Source: JBBDZE01 sp040900345 (lineage in GTDB: Bacteria; Patescibacteriota; Minisyncoccia; Spechtbacterales; 2-12-FULL-38-22). From it: a DNA stretch of 57,509 nt. The position numbers and the translations under genes are program-made. This document shows positions 38,890 to 47,419 of this stretch, piece after piece. The stretch lies in NCBI GenBank assembly GCA_040900345.1, contig JBBDZE010000035.1, positions 1-57,509 on the forward strand, written 5' to 3'. Each line of letters opens with the position of its first letter. The stretch's first letter is position 1. The notes below the pieces were generated by a model, which saw only the letters and a list, made by a program, of their open reading frames with translations, did not search any database and had not been told where the DNA came from.

Positions 38890-39369
38890 TTACTTCCTTT
38901 TTACCAGCACCGTCGTTGCCGAAGACAAAAGGCCGCCCGCTAGGCCCAAGGCCATGTCCAGCATCGTGTCGGGCAAGCCTTCCTGGAAGGAAAGGCTACG
39001 CCGGCCCAAATCTTCAAATGCCTCTCCAAAAATACCTGGCAGCGGAAAACCAAACTCGCGCGACAGCGCGTAGAGGTTATCAGCAGAAAATTCAAAAAAC
39101 TCCCACAGCGTGGCGGCCAGCGCTGTCATGGCAACGGCAAACAACACCACGAACCACCAGGGCAACGCGGGAAGCTTACGCTTGCGCTGCAAAGTGCGAA
39201 TGAACAGAACGGCCGCAATACCAATGCTGATGCCTCCGGCCGTATGCATGGGAATATCAAAACTCGGGTAGGCACGATAAATGCCCACAACGTAGGCCAT
39301 CACCAAGTGGACGGCCAGTACGCCCGTGGGCACTACCAAAATATTCGCAAGTTCGCGCCGTGCCAGCAT
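38890..39369 (-). CDS. membrane protein resembling DUF2238/YjdF
   Basis: 159 residues with four helices. YPSFDIPMHTAGGISIG, TLWEFFEFSAD and LPDTMLDMALGLAGG contain the Asp, His and Glu positions seen in DUF2238-like (YjdF) membrane proteins. Function unknown. The assignment rests on motif memory. Confidence 0.65.
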   Translation of the reverse strand: MLARRELANILVVPTGVLAVHLVMAYVVGIYRAYPSFDIPMHTAGGISIGIAAVLFIRTLQRKRKLPALPWWFVVLFAVAMTALAATLWEFFEFSADNLYALSREFGFPLPGIFGEAFEDLGRRSLSFQEGLPDTMLDMALGLAGGLLSSATTVLVKRK

Positions 39370-39398
39370 TATTCAGAGATACCGCAGAAGCGGAACCA

Positions 39399-39641
39399 CT
39401 ACTTCGCCTTTGAGCTCAACTTGTAGCCGCGCCATCCCATGTAGCCAGCCACAACGACTGCAACAATGCTCACCCAAGGCGGAACAGACCACTCGCCGAT
39501 GCGAACGTCCGTGTCATACAGAATGCGCAAGGCGTGCATGGTCGCGACCAACAGAAAAAGTCCGGCCGCAGCTACCAAATAGTCATGTTCGCCGCGCAGT
39601 CCGGAAGAGCGAAAGCTTCGATGCTTTTGCTTACGTGCCAT
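39399..39641 (-). CDS. small two-helix membrane protein
   Basis: 80 residues: a basic N-terminus (MARKQKHRSFRSSGLRG), helix 1 (YLVAAAGLFLLVATMHAL), a short loop, and helix 2 (VSIVAVVVAGYMGWRGY). No family recognised. It starts 30 bp upstream of the previous gene and probably shares its transcript. Confidence 0.65.
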   Translation of the reverse strand: MARKQKHRSFRSSGLRGEHDYLVAAAGLFLLVATMHALRILYDTDVRIGEWSVPPWVSIVAVVVAGYMGWRGYKLSSKAK

Positions 39642-39709
39642 TTCAATAGATTAAGTATAACACCTTATAGTATACCACTTGGCAAGAGTGAATGTTTTCC
39701 CCATCGTAT

Positions 39710-39764
39710 GCAGTTCTATACAAGAAAACTCCCACTATGTGAGAGTTTTCTTGTATAGAACTGC
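39710..39764 (-). terminator. long terminator hairpin after the Lys/Ala-rich protein gene
   Basis: Arms GCAGTTCTATACAAGAAAAC and GTTTTCTTGTATAGAACTGC plus inner pairs, more than 24 bp in total; it starts seven bases after the stop codon. Confidence 0.75.
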
Positions 39765-39770
39765 TTGGCG

Positions 39771-39932
39771 CTATCGCTTGCGCGCGGCTGTTCGCTTCTT
39801 CGCGGGCTTTTTGGCGGCCGTCTTGCGTACCGTTCGCTTCACGGCTTTCTTCGCCGGCCGCTTTGCGGCCGTCTTTTTTGCAGCCGGCCTCTTGGCCGTT
39901 CGTTTCTTCACTGCAGGTTTTTTGGTTGCCAT
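39771..39932 (-). CDS. Lys/Ala-rich histone H1-like DNA-binding protein (53 aa)
   Basis: MATKKPAVKKRTAKRPAAKK continues in AAKRPAKKAVKRT-type repeats to the end. About half the residues are Lys or Arg and the rest Ala, Pro, Thr, Val: the composition of histone H1-like or AlgP-like tails that coat DNA. The ATG directly follows a stem-loop (39933-39996) and a TAGGTTTTAG palindrome, the same arrangement as in the ribosomal operon. Confidence 0.8.
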   Translation of the reverse strand: MATKKPAVKKRTAKRPAAKKTAAKRPAKKAVKRTVRKTAAKKPAKKRTAARKR

Positions 39933-39996
39933 GTGTGATTGTTCCCGCCCGCAACGCTAAAGCGTAGCTTTGGCGGGCGCGGCGCTTCGCTCACAC
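39933..39996 (-). promoter_or_regulatory. start-adjacent stem-loop of the Lys/Ala-rich protein gene
   Basis: GTGTGA and TCACAC close the structure, with the 3' arm immediately before ATG. Inside are GCCCGCC/GGGCGG-type pairs and a small AAAGC/GCTTT hairpin. No SD. Confidence 0.55.
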
Positions 39997-40106
39997 CAGA
40001 GTTTAGGTTTTAGTCCGCCTCCGCCGGTTGGCGGATGGCGGGTAGGTTTTAGGGAGGACTGCATTCGCCCTCTGCAACCTATTGCCTACTACTTAGAACC
40101 TAACAT
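39997..40106. repeat. palindromic TAGGTTTTAG-family repeat, copy 4
   Basis: Left arm TTTAGGTTTTAG.., right arm CCTATTGCC..TAGAACCTAA, with a nested palindrome built on CCGCC/GGCGG in the left arm. It stands upstream of the start-adjacent stem-loop exactly as copies 1 and 2. Confidence 0.65.
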
Positions 40107-40368
40107 TAGCGAGCGCAGCGAGTTAAGGACGACCTTTCTCCGAGGTGGTGACATGACAACGCTTTCACGCTGTATATGCGGAAGACAATGTCCCCCACGT
40201 TGGTACTTCTATTATACGACACAATGCATCATAAAAAAGATGTGTATATCTTTCATCCGCATTGTTGCCGTGCCTCATTGCGCGCAACTGACGTTCGCGC
40301 TACCCTAGCAGTATATCCTTAACTTCTGCCTGCGGCTTTTATAAAAAGCAACGGGCGGCCACAACGAC
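40107..40368. other. intergenic region between the Lys/Ala-rich and DUF1059 genes
   Basis: No convincing gene. On the minus strand a TATAAT (40211-40216) may be the -10 of the Lys/Ala-rich protein gene, giving a leader of about 270 nt; no good -35 is present. The stretch before 40369 has an AT-rich TTTTATAAAA palindrome. Confidence 0.4.
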
Positions 40369-40569
40369 ATGAAGCATCTATCTTGTAAAAATGTTTCGGG
40401 AAAAGACTGCGACTACGTCGCTCAAGGTGAGGCTGGCCAGGAGACCAAGCAGCAGCTCATTGAGCACGGACGCCAAACGCACCCTGAACTACTCGAGGGC
40501 GTCTCCGAGGAAGAGATGGCTCAGATGGGCCAAAAAATGGACGAGGTTATGGAAGACACCGAGGCCTAG
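40369..40569 (+). CDS. DUF1059 small protein
   Basis: 66 residues. MKHLSCKNVSGKDCDYVAQG, with the paired cysteines and E..KQQLIEHGRQTHPE, is the DUF1059 pattern. Function unknown; probably a small soluble metal-binding or stress protein. Followed by a strong terminator. Confidence 0.85.
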   Translation: MKHLSCKNVSGKDCDYVAQGEAGQETKQQLIEHGRQTHPELLEGVSEEEMAQMGQKMDEVMEDTEA

Positions 40570-40577
40570 CCCCCCCT

Positions 40578-40617
40578 CAACCAAAAGCCGGATCGCTGTG
40601 GTCCGGCTTTTGGTTGT
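40578..40617. terminator. terminator between DUF1059 and PD-(D/E)XK genes
   Basis: CAACCAAAAGCCGGA/TCCGGCTTTTGGTTG, 15-bp stem, 9-nt loop; A-rich and T-rich arms suit both convergent genes. Confidence 0.8.
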
Positions 40618-41382
40618 CTACCCCGTCCCTCCCAGTACGTCGGCTGCCGCCTCGCGATAGGCACAGTAGTCACAACGGTTGCTGGCGGGGGGCGTCTCCT
40701 CGGCCATCAAACATTCATGGGCGCGGGTGAGCGCGCCTTCCACCCATGAGTCGTCGCCCTCGTGAGCAATAAGGGTAATATCAAACTCAATTCTGCCGTC
40801 GAACGCTGCCGCATCCGTACGACCGTTGCAGTACACAAAGTATCCCGTGTTGGAAACCGGCAATTCATTTTTGCGCAGCAGCCACTGGTACATTTCCATT
40901 TGCCGTTTGTACCCGTCCTGCCAGGCCTTATCCAGCGCAGTAATTACCTCGTTCTTGCTGGTGGCCTTGTAATCCACCACGATATACTTCCCATCCGAGT
41001 CCTGCCACAAATCATCAATGGCACCGGAAAATATGAAGTTCGTGGGCTCGTGCAGATATTCTACGCCTTGGAAGTTTTCCCGCCACACGTTCAGCTTGTC
41101 GTGGGGTACGGGACGCGCGTCCACGCCGTATTGGGCAATGAGAGGATGGGGAGTGCCATTTGTCCGGTGAATATCAAACTCTTTTTTCAACAACGTGTCC
41201 ACCGCAGAGTTGAGGTTAAAGGGAAACCCCGGCGGCCGCCCCACCCCCAAGCGACGGTCCATATAAAAACAGCGGGGGCACTCCATAAAAAGCTCCACCT
41301 TGGAACGGCTCAGCTTGAACGGCTTACTGCCGGCCGGGTCAAATATATTGCGGGTGCGTTTGGGATTGTAGTAGTCGCTCAT
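40618..41382 (-). CDS. PD-(D/E)XK nuclease (Cas4/RecB-like)
   Basis: 254 residues. FSGAIDDLWQ, then YIVVDYKATSKNE, gives the D..DxK core, and QMEMYQWLL the conserved Gln motif of RecB-like nucleases. Cysteines at ECPRC near 35 and CDYCAY at the end could hold an iron-sulfur cluster as in Cas4 and AddB. No CRISPR array is in the window, so a DNA repair role is likelier. Confidence 0.83.
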   Translation of the reverse strand: MSDYYNPKRTRNIFDPAGSKPFKLSRSKVELFMECPRCFYMDRRLGVGRPPGFPFNLNSAVDTLLKKEFDIHRTNGTPHPLIAQYGVDARPVPHDKLNVWRENFQGVEYLHEPTNFIFSGAIDDLWQDSDGKYIVVDYKATSKNEVITALDKAWQDGYKRQMEMYQWLLRKNELPVSNTGYFVYCNGRTDAAAFDGRIEFDITLIAHEGDDSWVEGALTRAHECLMAEETPPASNRCDYCAYREAAADVLGGTG

Positions 41383-41418
41383 TCGAGAGGTATTTTAAAA
41401 CACGGTGCGCGCCTCCTC

Positions 41419-42561
41419 TTATCCGGCCCACAGCCCATGCACGAACAGCGTGGTGTAGAGCGCCAACAACAATATAGAAGTCAACAGCCAGCCAAACCGC
41501 AGGTGCGGAGCTTTCACATATGCAATAGCAATGAACATGGGGAAAAGCACCAAAATGTACCGGCCAATGCTCATCATAGTGCCGGTGCTCAACGCCACGG
41601 CCAATGTTGCAATCATGTAGAGGCCGTAGGAGAGCCGCACCTTCCACATCACGAATGCTACCATGGCCAGCGCGAAGGCAACAAACATCAGGTCGAGTGC
41701 GAAGTTCGTGGTGGCCGCGTGGGTCGAAAAGTCAAAGTGGTCCTCGTTGATATTAAACGATCGCCCCCACGAGCTTTCCACCTTCAAGAAAAGGAACGGG
41801 TCGCCAAACGCAATATAGTGGTAGGCAAAAAATCCCAGCGTCCCCAGCGGGGGCAGTGCCAGGGGGAGGAACTTCGGTTTCAAAAAAGCGCTCACGCGAT
41901 AGCCGTGCTCGCGCCAGTACTCCCATACCAGGGGAATGGTCAAAAGCACACCCGTCACGCGCGTCAGCGCGGCCAGCAGACCCAATACTCCCGCCACCCC
42001 ATACGCGCGTTTACGAACCGCGTATACGGCCGAAATAGACAACAACAAAAAGAACGATTCGGTGTAGACGGCGTTCAAAAATATCGCGGTGGGAAAAACA
42101 AGCATCGCCACCACCGCAAATATCGGGTCGGCCTTGGGGTGAAAGTCGCGCACGAGCCGCGCCAACATTACGGCGGCGCCAACGAGGGCTACGCTACTGA
42201 TAAGCCACCCGGCCAGCACGTAGCTTTCGGCCAGGGCAATGCCTACTACCTTCATTAAGAAGGGATACAGCGGAAAGAATACGATATTGGCCAGCTCACC
42301 CGGCCCTAAATACTGATAGCCATGCTGGACGATATCCAAATACCAGCCCGAATCCCACCGCGCGTGCATACCAATGAAGTCCCAGCTCGGTTCGGGCCAT
42401 ATGCTATGGTGGCGCATCCACAAGTAGGCAGTGTCAGGTTCCAAATGGAAGCGGTTGAATACCGTGTAGGCGAATGCGTTGATTGCCGCCCACCACACCA
42501 CCACCATGCCCAGCACCGTACGGTCGAGCGAAACGCCTTTGGCAGTCAAAAGTTTCTTCAT
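41419..42561 (-). CDS. PIG-V/mannosyltransferase-like integral membrane protein
   Basis: 380 residues with about ten helices. HARWDSGWYLDIVQHGYQ, NAVYTESFFLLLS and AALTRVTGVLL are motifs of the PIG-V-like glycosyltransferase family, which uses lipid-linked sugar donors on the outer side of the membrane. Start at 42561 (MKKLLTAKG). It probably glycosylates surface proteins or lipids. Confidence 0.85.
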   Translation of the reverse strand: MKKLLTAKGVSLDRTVLGMVVVWWAAINAFAYTVFNRFHLEPDTAYLWMRHHSIWPEPSWDFIGMHARWDSGWYLDIVQHGYQYLGPGELANIVFFPLYPFLMKVVGIALAESYVLAGWLISSVALVGAAVMLARLVRDFHPKADPIFAVVAMLVFPTAIFLNAVYTESFFLLLSISAVYAVRKRAYGVAGVLGLLAALTRVTGVLLTIPLVWEYWREHGYRVSAFLKPKFLPLALPPLGTLGFFAYHYIAFGDPFLFLKVESSWGRSFNINEDHFDFSTHAATTNFALDLMFVAFALAMVAFVMWKVRLSYGLYMIATLAVALSTGTMMSIGRYILVLFPMFIAIAYVKAPHLRFGWLLTSILLLALYTTLFVHGLWAG

Positions 42562-42645
42562 GAAAAGTCGTTCCAAGCAACTCAGTAATATATTGTATTA
42601 TACACTGCTAAAAACGAGCGCTTGGGGTGGGGTCCTTTTCTATCC

Positions 42646-43833
42646 TCACTCCGTAAACACCCGGGGATTAATGCGGATAATTTTGTCGTCCCCTGCGTTC
42701 ACGCGGCCCCGCCCGTCACGGTTGCTGGTGGAGATATAGAGCACCTGCCCTGAGGCCCTCGAAGGGTCGGGGCCGAGAGTCACCGCTCGCAGGCGGCCAA
42801 ACTCATTCACGAAGTGCGCTTTCAATTCCGCCACGCGGCGCCCTTCCGTAGTTTCTGACGAAGGAGGGTCGAGCACGGCCTCGTATAACGCCGAACCGCG
42901 CAGGCCGGCAAAAAAGATGCTTCCTTCAAAATACGCCATTCCCCCCGGCGCCCAGGTATAATCGGCGCCCGAGTGAATGACCGGTGCTACCATCGCGTGC
43001 CCGGTCTCATCGCCTTCAATCTCCGGCCAGCCATAGTTGCTGCCGTCCATAATGCGGTTGAGCTCATCAAACCCCGACTGCACGCCCGAACGGCCGTGTT
43101 CGGTTGCCCACAGTTGGCCCGTATCGTCCCAGGCCAAGCCCTGCGGGTTACGATGCCCCCACGAATAAATCTCGTTCCCAAAGGGGTTGGCGTCGGGAAT
43201 AGAGCCATCATCATTGAGGCGCAGTATTTTCCCGGCAAGCACATCTGGCTCCTGGGCCCACTGTTCATTCCCCGCGTCTCCCGTGGTGATATACAAAAGC
43301 CCATCCGAGCCAAACGCAATACGCCCGCCATCATGGAACGAAGCACCGGGGATGCCCGCGATAATTTCCGTGCGGTCAGCCAGAGTGTCGTTTTCAAACC
43401 GGTAGCGCTCCACCCGGTTGGTCAGCCCGCCACTCTCCTGCGTGGTCATATATAAATAGAGGTAGCGGTTCTGCTCAAAATTGGGATGAAGCGCCAGCCC
43501 CAACAGCCCGCCTTCGCCCACGTGGCGCACGCCGTCAATTTCAAATACTGTGCGGTCTTGGCCAATGCGCACGAGCCGCCCGGGCCGCTCGGTCACCAGC
43601 ATGTCTCCGTTTGGCAAAAAGGCAATTTCCCAGGGGATGGTCAGGCCTTCGGCAACTACGGCCACGTCCTCACCGCCGCGCACGCCCTCCTCAACATCCT
43701 GCGGCACGTCCTGAGCGTTAAACAAAATGGTGGTAATAATCTGGTCGCGAAATACCAACATACCACCCGCCACAGCAAGCACCAAAAGACCGGCAATGAG
43801 TACCCTATTCTTCTTCGTAAAATATCGCCCCAT
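42646..43833 (-). CDS. PQQ-dependent sugar dehydrogenase-like protein (GSDH fold)
   Basis: 395 residues. A signal anchor is followed by a six-bladed beta-propeller with GLTIPWEIAFLPNGDMLVTERPGR, GGLLGLALHP, HDGGRIAFGSDGLLYITTGDA and SWGHRNPQGLAWD. The His and Arg for PQQ and catalysis are in these motifs. No PQQ synthesis genes are in the window; many such proteins have unknown substrate. Confidence 0.9.
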   Translation of the reverse strand: MGRYFTKKNRVLIAGLLVLAVAGGMLVFRDQIITTILFNAQDVPQDVEEGVRGGEDVAVVAEGLTIPWEIAFLPNGDMLVTERPGRLVRIGQDRTVFEIDGVRHVGEGGLLGLALHPNFEQNRYLYLYMTTQESGGLTNRVERYRFENDTLADRTEIIAGIPGASFHDGGRIAFGSDGLLYITTGDAGNEQWAQEPDVLAGKILRLNDDGSIPDANPFGNEIYSWGHRNPQGLAWDDTGQLWATEHGRSGVQSGFDELNRIMDGSNYGWPEIEGDETGHAMVAPVIHSGADYTWAPGGMAYFEGSIFFAGLRGSALYEAVLDPPSSETTEGRRVAELKAHFVNEFGRLRAVTLGPDPSRASGQVLYISTSNRDGRGRVNAGDDKIIRINPRVFTE

Positions 43834-43954
43834 ATATACTGATAGTATAGCACCCCGCCCGCTCTCCTTGACGAGCGCTCCGGTTCATCGTATACCTAAA
43901 CCAATCCTTTTCAATGTAAAGGTGCTCTGCGGCACGCGAAAGTAGGAGCCGCCC

Positions 43955-44344
43955 GTGAGAAGCCACGATGAAGTATACTGGTTCATGGGAGCGCTCGTTA
44001 CGGCTCCTCCCTGCACAATCGACATCCGCACCTGCTGGCAGCGAGACGAACCCTCGGAAACGTACGAACTACCCCTCGAAGATGAGCGCTGGACACGAGC
44101 CCTGGTAACCATTGCCGGTCCGCCGGGCACTGGCATTCAAGATGAGCGGGGCATTATCTACTTCAAGGCGACGCTGGTCCGTCTTTCAGGGAATGGCTTT
44201 GTCGGCGTTCCACTCGTTTTCGAGCGGGCGCAGGTGGAAATCCTGCTCAGCAACCAAAGCCAAAAGGGGGTCGTCTCTCCCATTGGCGACCCAATCGAGA
44301 TACGGCTGGAACGCCCGCCGGAAGGCCGTCCAAGCTATCGGTAG
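43955..44344 (+). CDS. hypothetical protein (129 aa)
   Basis: A GTG start at 43955 is preceded by AGGAG seven bases upstream; the ATG at 43985 is the alternative. The protein is beta-rich, without signal or membrane helix, and matches no family I know. It forms a plus-strand pair with the gene at 44387. Confidence 0.6.
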   Translation: MRSHDEVYWFMGALVTAPPCTIDIRTCWQRDEPSETYELPLEDERWTRALVTIAGPPGTGIQDERGIIYFKATLVRLSGNGFVGVPLVFERAQVEILLSNQSQKGVVSPIGDPIEIRLERPPEGRPSYR

Positions 44345-44386
44345 GAGCGAAGCGCCTCGGCTTGTTCGGAGCAGAAAGGAATACCT

Positions 44387-44683
44387 ATGTCAGCGCAGGC
44401 CTTTCACATTGACAAGGCGCCAACACTCGGAGAGATCGTCCCCTCGCTCTTCGGCCCCACCCACCAGCGGCACGCCAATCTGGTCACCTTCCAACTCGCA
44501 GGAGGTCCCGTCGTCACAGAGCGCGTGACCTCACTTACCAGAGTCGGGTGGGATGAGTGGGAGGTCGTCATGGACACCCCCGCCATTCGGTTCGCTGCGC
44601 AAATTACTTTCAGCCGTGGCATTCTTGGCTCGGGCACCATGACCATCGAAGACAAACACGTAGTCGTACCAGCCACCGGCTAA
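44387..44683 (+). CDS. hypothetical protein (98 aa)
   Basis: Starts MSAQAFHIDKAPTLGEIVPS after an AAAGGA SD. A small soluble beta-rich protein; no family recognised. 42 bp after the previous gene, and followed by a strong terminator, so the two probably form one operon. Confidence 0.6.
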   Translation: MSAQAFHIDKAPTLGEIVPSLFGPTHQRHANLVTFQLAGGPVVTERVTSLTRVGWDEWEVVMDTPAIRFAAQITFSRGILGSGTMTIEDKHVVVPATG

Positions 44684-44730
44684 CAACCCAGCTCTTCTAG
44701 CTCTCGGCCGCATGGTCGCACGAGCACTCA

Positions 44731-44763
44731 CAGCCCCCGGCGCATGCGCCGGGGGCTGTTGTA
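44731..44763 (+). terminator. terminator after the 98-aa gene
   Basis: CAGCCCCCGGCGC/GCGCCGGGGGCTG with a 2-nt loop, then TTGTATTT. Confidence 0.85.
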
Positions 44764-44789
44764 TTTCTTAGTAATATATAAAACTTGAA

Positions 44790-44820
44790 AGGCCCCGCCA
44801 GCGTATTGCCGGCGGGGCCT
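44790..44820 (-). terminator. terminator of the 416-aa gene
   Basis: AGGCCCCGCC/GGCGGGGCCT arms with an 11-nt loop; on the minus strand it follows the stop at 44842 by 21 bases and is followed by TTTCAAG. Confidence 0.75.
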
Positions 44821-44841
44821 ATTTGCAGTGAGGCAAGCCTT

Positions 44842-46092
44842 TCACTCGTCGCTTTCAAATTCCAGTACCTCACGGAGCGCGGTAATGCGCTTTGTAGTTG
44901 CCGCAATGCTGGTCCCCAACGCTTCTCCACGCTGCGCGAGCTCCTTCTGCTCGCCCTCAAGTCCAGCAAGCTCTTTAAGCGCTTGCCGAAGACGCTCTTC
45001 CAGCATCCGCTTGAAATACACGCGATCGTTGGGCGTTCCTTCAAACCGCGCCCCTGACGCTTCCCCTTCCACCCTTGGTGTCTGCGGGGTTGGGTTCTCC
45101 CTCGACACCACAGGTCTCGTTGGCAGAGGCATAGCAGCCGCCGAAGAATCAGAATGTGAAGGAGAAGCATGCGAAGGCTCGTCAGCCCCCTCACTCCCGC
45201 TGGCTGCCGCAGGTCCTGTCGACTGCCCCTCCCCCTTTTTGTTGGGATAGGGGTAAATGTCGGGCGACAGCACCCCCTCGTAGCGCTTCCCGGGAAATTC
45301 CCGTTCAACTCCGAGGGCCTCCAACACTGCCTGCATCTGAGAAATGGTGAGGCCGTATATCTCGGCTGCCCGCTCGGACCCGATGCAGGCGGCCACCGCC
45401 TTGATGCTCTCATTGGTAGCACCGTCGGCAAAAAGGACCCTCAGCCGCTCTGCTGAAGGAGCTCGAAATGCGGCGCCCCGTCTCCTCGAGCGTTCGATCG
45501 GAGGCTGCTTGGGCGGCGGGGCAGGCCCCGCCGGCACCGAAACATCATTCGGCCTCGACGTTTCCTGCCCTGCGGGCCTTTCTGAACCAGCGTGGACTTT
45601 TGGCGGCAGCGCCGAATGCCCGCTACTGCCCACAGATCCCACCGGATGATTTCCGTTGGAAGGAGCTTCCTGAACGGGTGGTGGAATCGGCACGAAGGTC
45701 TGCCGAAATACCGAATGGGGCAGTTCTAGTGAGCGCGGCTCACCCTCGCCCACCCGATCTAGGAAGACCTTTCCCCTGCCCTGATCGGCGATACGAAAAC
45801 GTCCCCGATGCCCCCCGGTAAAACCGCTGACATAGGCATCGGTCCACATCTCATCATCGTGGATGGTGGCACCCTTGCTCAGCGCCTTGAGGACATTGCG
45901 GTAGGCCTCAAGCTTCGTTCCATGCGAAGCCTGAGCCGCCGTCACCGTCAGCGCCTCGAACTTTACGAATTCTTCTGTTCCTCCTTCGAAGAATCCGCGA
46001 GGCTGCAGAATCTTCAGCACGCCGGCCGGGCTGTAGCCGGCACGTCCTCGCAGATCGCCGACCTTTTCATCGGTCCGCGTTTGACTCGTCAC
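44842..46092 (-). CDS. hypothetical protein with Pro-rich linkers and C-terminal coiled coil (416 aa)
   Basis: A GTG start with GGAGGG SD ten bases upstream. Residues 1-130 form a globular domain; 135-205 and 280-345 are Pro/Ser/Gly-rich linkers; 210-260 may be a small helical (HTH-like) domain with TISQMQAVLEALG; 350-410 is a coiled coil. No family recognised. It may be a scaffold or DNA-binding protein. Confidence 0.65.
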   Translation of the reverse strand: MTSQTRTDEKVGDLRGRAGYSPAGVLKILQPRGFFEGGTEEFVKFEALTVTAAQASHGTKLEAYRNVLKALSKGATIHDDEMWTDAYVSGFTGGHRGRFRIADQGRGKVFLDRVGEGEPRSLELPHSVFRQTFVPIPPPVQEAPSNGNHPVGSVGSSGHSALPPKVHAGSERPAGQETSRPNDVSVPAGPAPPPKQPPIERSRRRGAAFRAPSAERLRVLFADGATNESIKAVAACIGSERAAEIYGLTISQMQAVLEALGVEREFPGKRYEGVLSPDIYPYPNKKGEGQSTGPAAASGSEGADEPSHASPSHSDSSAAAMPLPTRPVVSRENPTPQTPRVEGEASGARFEGTPNDRVYFKRMLEERLRQALKELAGLEGEQKELAQRGEALGTSIAATTKRITALREVLEFESDE

Positions 46093-46112
46093 TGCCGTTG
46101 TCCCTCCGCTAC

Positions 46113-46141
46113 GCTCTCCCGTATTAGGGGATTTATAGCAC
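46113..46141 (-). promoter_or_regulatory. possible promoter of the 416-aa gene
   Basis: -10-like TATAAA about 40 bases upstream of the GTG start, with TAGACG 17 bases further. Positions are approximate and the -35 is weak. Confidence 0.35.
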
Positions 46142-46179
46142 TAAAAAAATCACGCGTCTATACATATGTATGCCCTTGC

Positions 46180-46743
46180 CTACGCAACCGCCCGCGTGCG
46201 CAGTTGGGCACGAAGGGTTTGGTAGTCGGGGAGAATAGCCGCAACGCTCGCCCAAAACTTTGGCGAGTGGTTCAGCACTTTGAGGTGGCACAATTCGTGC
46301 ACAATAACATAATCGGCAAGTTCGGCCGGCAGCAAGAGGAGCCGGTAATTGAAGTTGAGGTTCTGCTTTTTGGAACAGCTCCCCCAGCAGGTCTTCTGAT
46401 TTTTAATACTCACTTTGTTATATGCAAAGTCGCCTTCCGCATTGAAGTGCGCCAAACGACTTTGCACAAACGCGCGCGCCGCCTCTTTCAAACGCAGATA
46501 CTCTGCTCGGCTGCCTTTGGAAAGCGCCGTGCCTTTGAACTGTTCAAAATAGGCAAGCTTGGCAAGCAGCCAGTCGGCCTGCTGTAGCACAAACGCCTCG
46601 GCCGCCCGCTCACTCACTCGCCAGGGCAGTGTAACCACGCAGCGGCCACCCGGATACACCGACAGCTTCACTCGCCGCGCCCGCCGATGCCTACGCACCT
46701 GGTACGCGACCGCCTTGTCTTTAAGCCGGATGGATTTTTGCAT
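46180..46743 (-). CDS. YgjP-like M48-type metallopeptidase
   Basis: 187 residues. The zinc motif HELCHLKVLNHSPKFW and NQKTCWGSCSKKQNLNFNYRLLLLP match the YgjP/DUF45 family, a putative cytoplasmic protease. The usual Arg of TRWGSC is Cys here. The gene is alone on the minus strand, and a terminator for the next upstream gene lies at 46775-46810. Confidence 0.87.
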   Translation of the reverse strand: MQKSIRLKDKAVAYQVRRHRRARRVKLSVYPGGRCVVTLPWRVSERAAEAFVLQQADWLLAKLAYFEQFKGTALSKGSRAEYLRLKEAARAFVQSRLAHFNAEGDFAYNKVSIKNQKTCWGSCSKKQNLNFNYRLLLLPAELADYVIVHELCHLKVLNHSPKFWASVAAILPDYQTLRAQLRTRAVA

Positions 46744-46774
46744 GCAGTTATTGTAGCATCGCCTCCGTCTTAAA

Positions 46775-46810
46775 AACGAAAAGCCGTCCTCTCGGGAACG
46801 GCTTTTCGTT
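46775..46810. terminator. terminator after the 116-aa gene
   Basis: AACGAAAAGCCGT/ACGGCTTTTCGTT hairpin with a 10-nt loop; on the minus strand it follows the stop at 46867. Confidence 0.75.
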
Positions 46811-46866
46811 CTCGTGGGACGGCTTCAGGGGCTCTGATACTCGCCCTGCTAACCAAGAACTCTTGC

Positions 46867-47217
46867 CTAGTTCTCTCGCATCTCCCTGATGCTGACCTTG
46901 AGCCGCTCGAGGAGTCGCGCGATCAGTCGGAACATCAGATCATCGGCTTCGGCCGGGTTCTGTGCAAATGTGATGATGGCCTCTGCAATCCCATATCCCA
47001 GGCCGACTACGTCCGCGTCAGGAGGCAGTCCCTCCGACTGATTCCGTTTTCGCCACGTCAGACAGTACACGAGGTCGCTTATGACCTTGCCATCTACACC
47101 AGAGATGACTTGGAAGCCCCCAGCGTGCTCGTCGCCCTGCACCGCTTGTGTAACCTTGTCACACAGCGCCCGCAGGAAAAGCCCCTGCGCTTCCAAGCGT
47201 CTCAACGAGTATATCAT
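46867..47217 (-). CDS. hypothetical protein (116 aa)
   Basis: MIYSLRRLEAQGLFLRALCD start with a GGAGC SD about eight bases upstream. Mostly helical, no membrane helix; ends with a basic amphipathic helix (FRLIARLLERLKVSIREM). No family recognised. Confidence 0.6.
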   Translation of the reverse strand: MIYSLRRLEAQGLFLRALCDKVTQAVQGDEHAGGFQVISGVDGKVISDLVYCLTWRKRNQSEGLPPDADVVGLGYGIAEAIITFAQNPAEADDLMFRLIARLLERLKVSIREMREN

Positions 47218-47288
47218 TCTTGCTCCAACTCATGCGACACGATGTCAGAACTTCTATGCTTGCAAAATACTCCATTTAAAGAGCCTAG

Positions 47289-47387
47289 TCAACTACCCAG
47301 CCCACAATAAACGGCTAGGTAGCGGCAAAAATGACAAGGCCCCTGACGTGCAGGGGCCTTGGCCGCGAACTCCTCTTTGCTCACGGC
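47289..47387 (-). other. short frame ending with CHFCRYLAV, related to a downstream gene's end
   Basis: A GTG-start frame of 32 codons contains a C-terminal CHFCRYLAV that is also the C-terminus of the HTH protein at 48385. At the nucleotide level 47308-47338 and 48386-48416 match at 28 of 31 positions, and all three changes are silent in this frame. A hairpin (47336-47360) overlaps it, so it may be non-coding. Confidence 0.35.
47336..47360 (-). terminator. terminator after the 67-aa gene
   Basis: AAGGCCCCTG/CAGGGGCCTT with a 5-nt loop and, on the minus strand, followed by GTCATTTTTG. It lies 60 bases past the stop at 47420. Confidence 0.7.
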
Positions 47388-47419
47388 CTAAATGTTCAAT
47401 TGTTCGCTCGACTTATCAA

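Noticed and set aside
38464..39073. Single genes spanning the junction near 38721 on either strand
   Set aside because: Each such frame joins a real coding part to the shadow of another gene, so the junction, not the frame, is real.
40153..40323. Cys-rich plus-strand frame of about 56 codons starting MTTLSRCICGRQC
   Set aside because: It overlaps the likely promoter of the Lys/Ala-rich gene, has no stop-side signals, and its composition looks random.
40762..42258. 498-codon plus-strand frame across the PD-(D/E)XK and PIG-V genes
   Set aside because: Antisense to two well-supported genes and rich in His, Arg and Gln as expected of a shadow.
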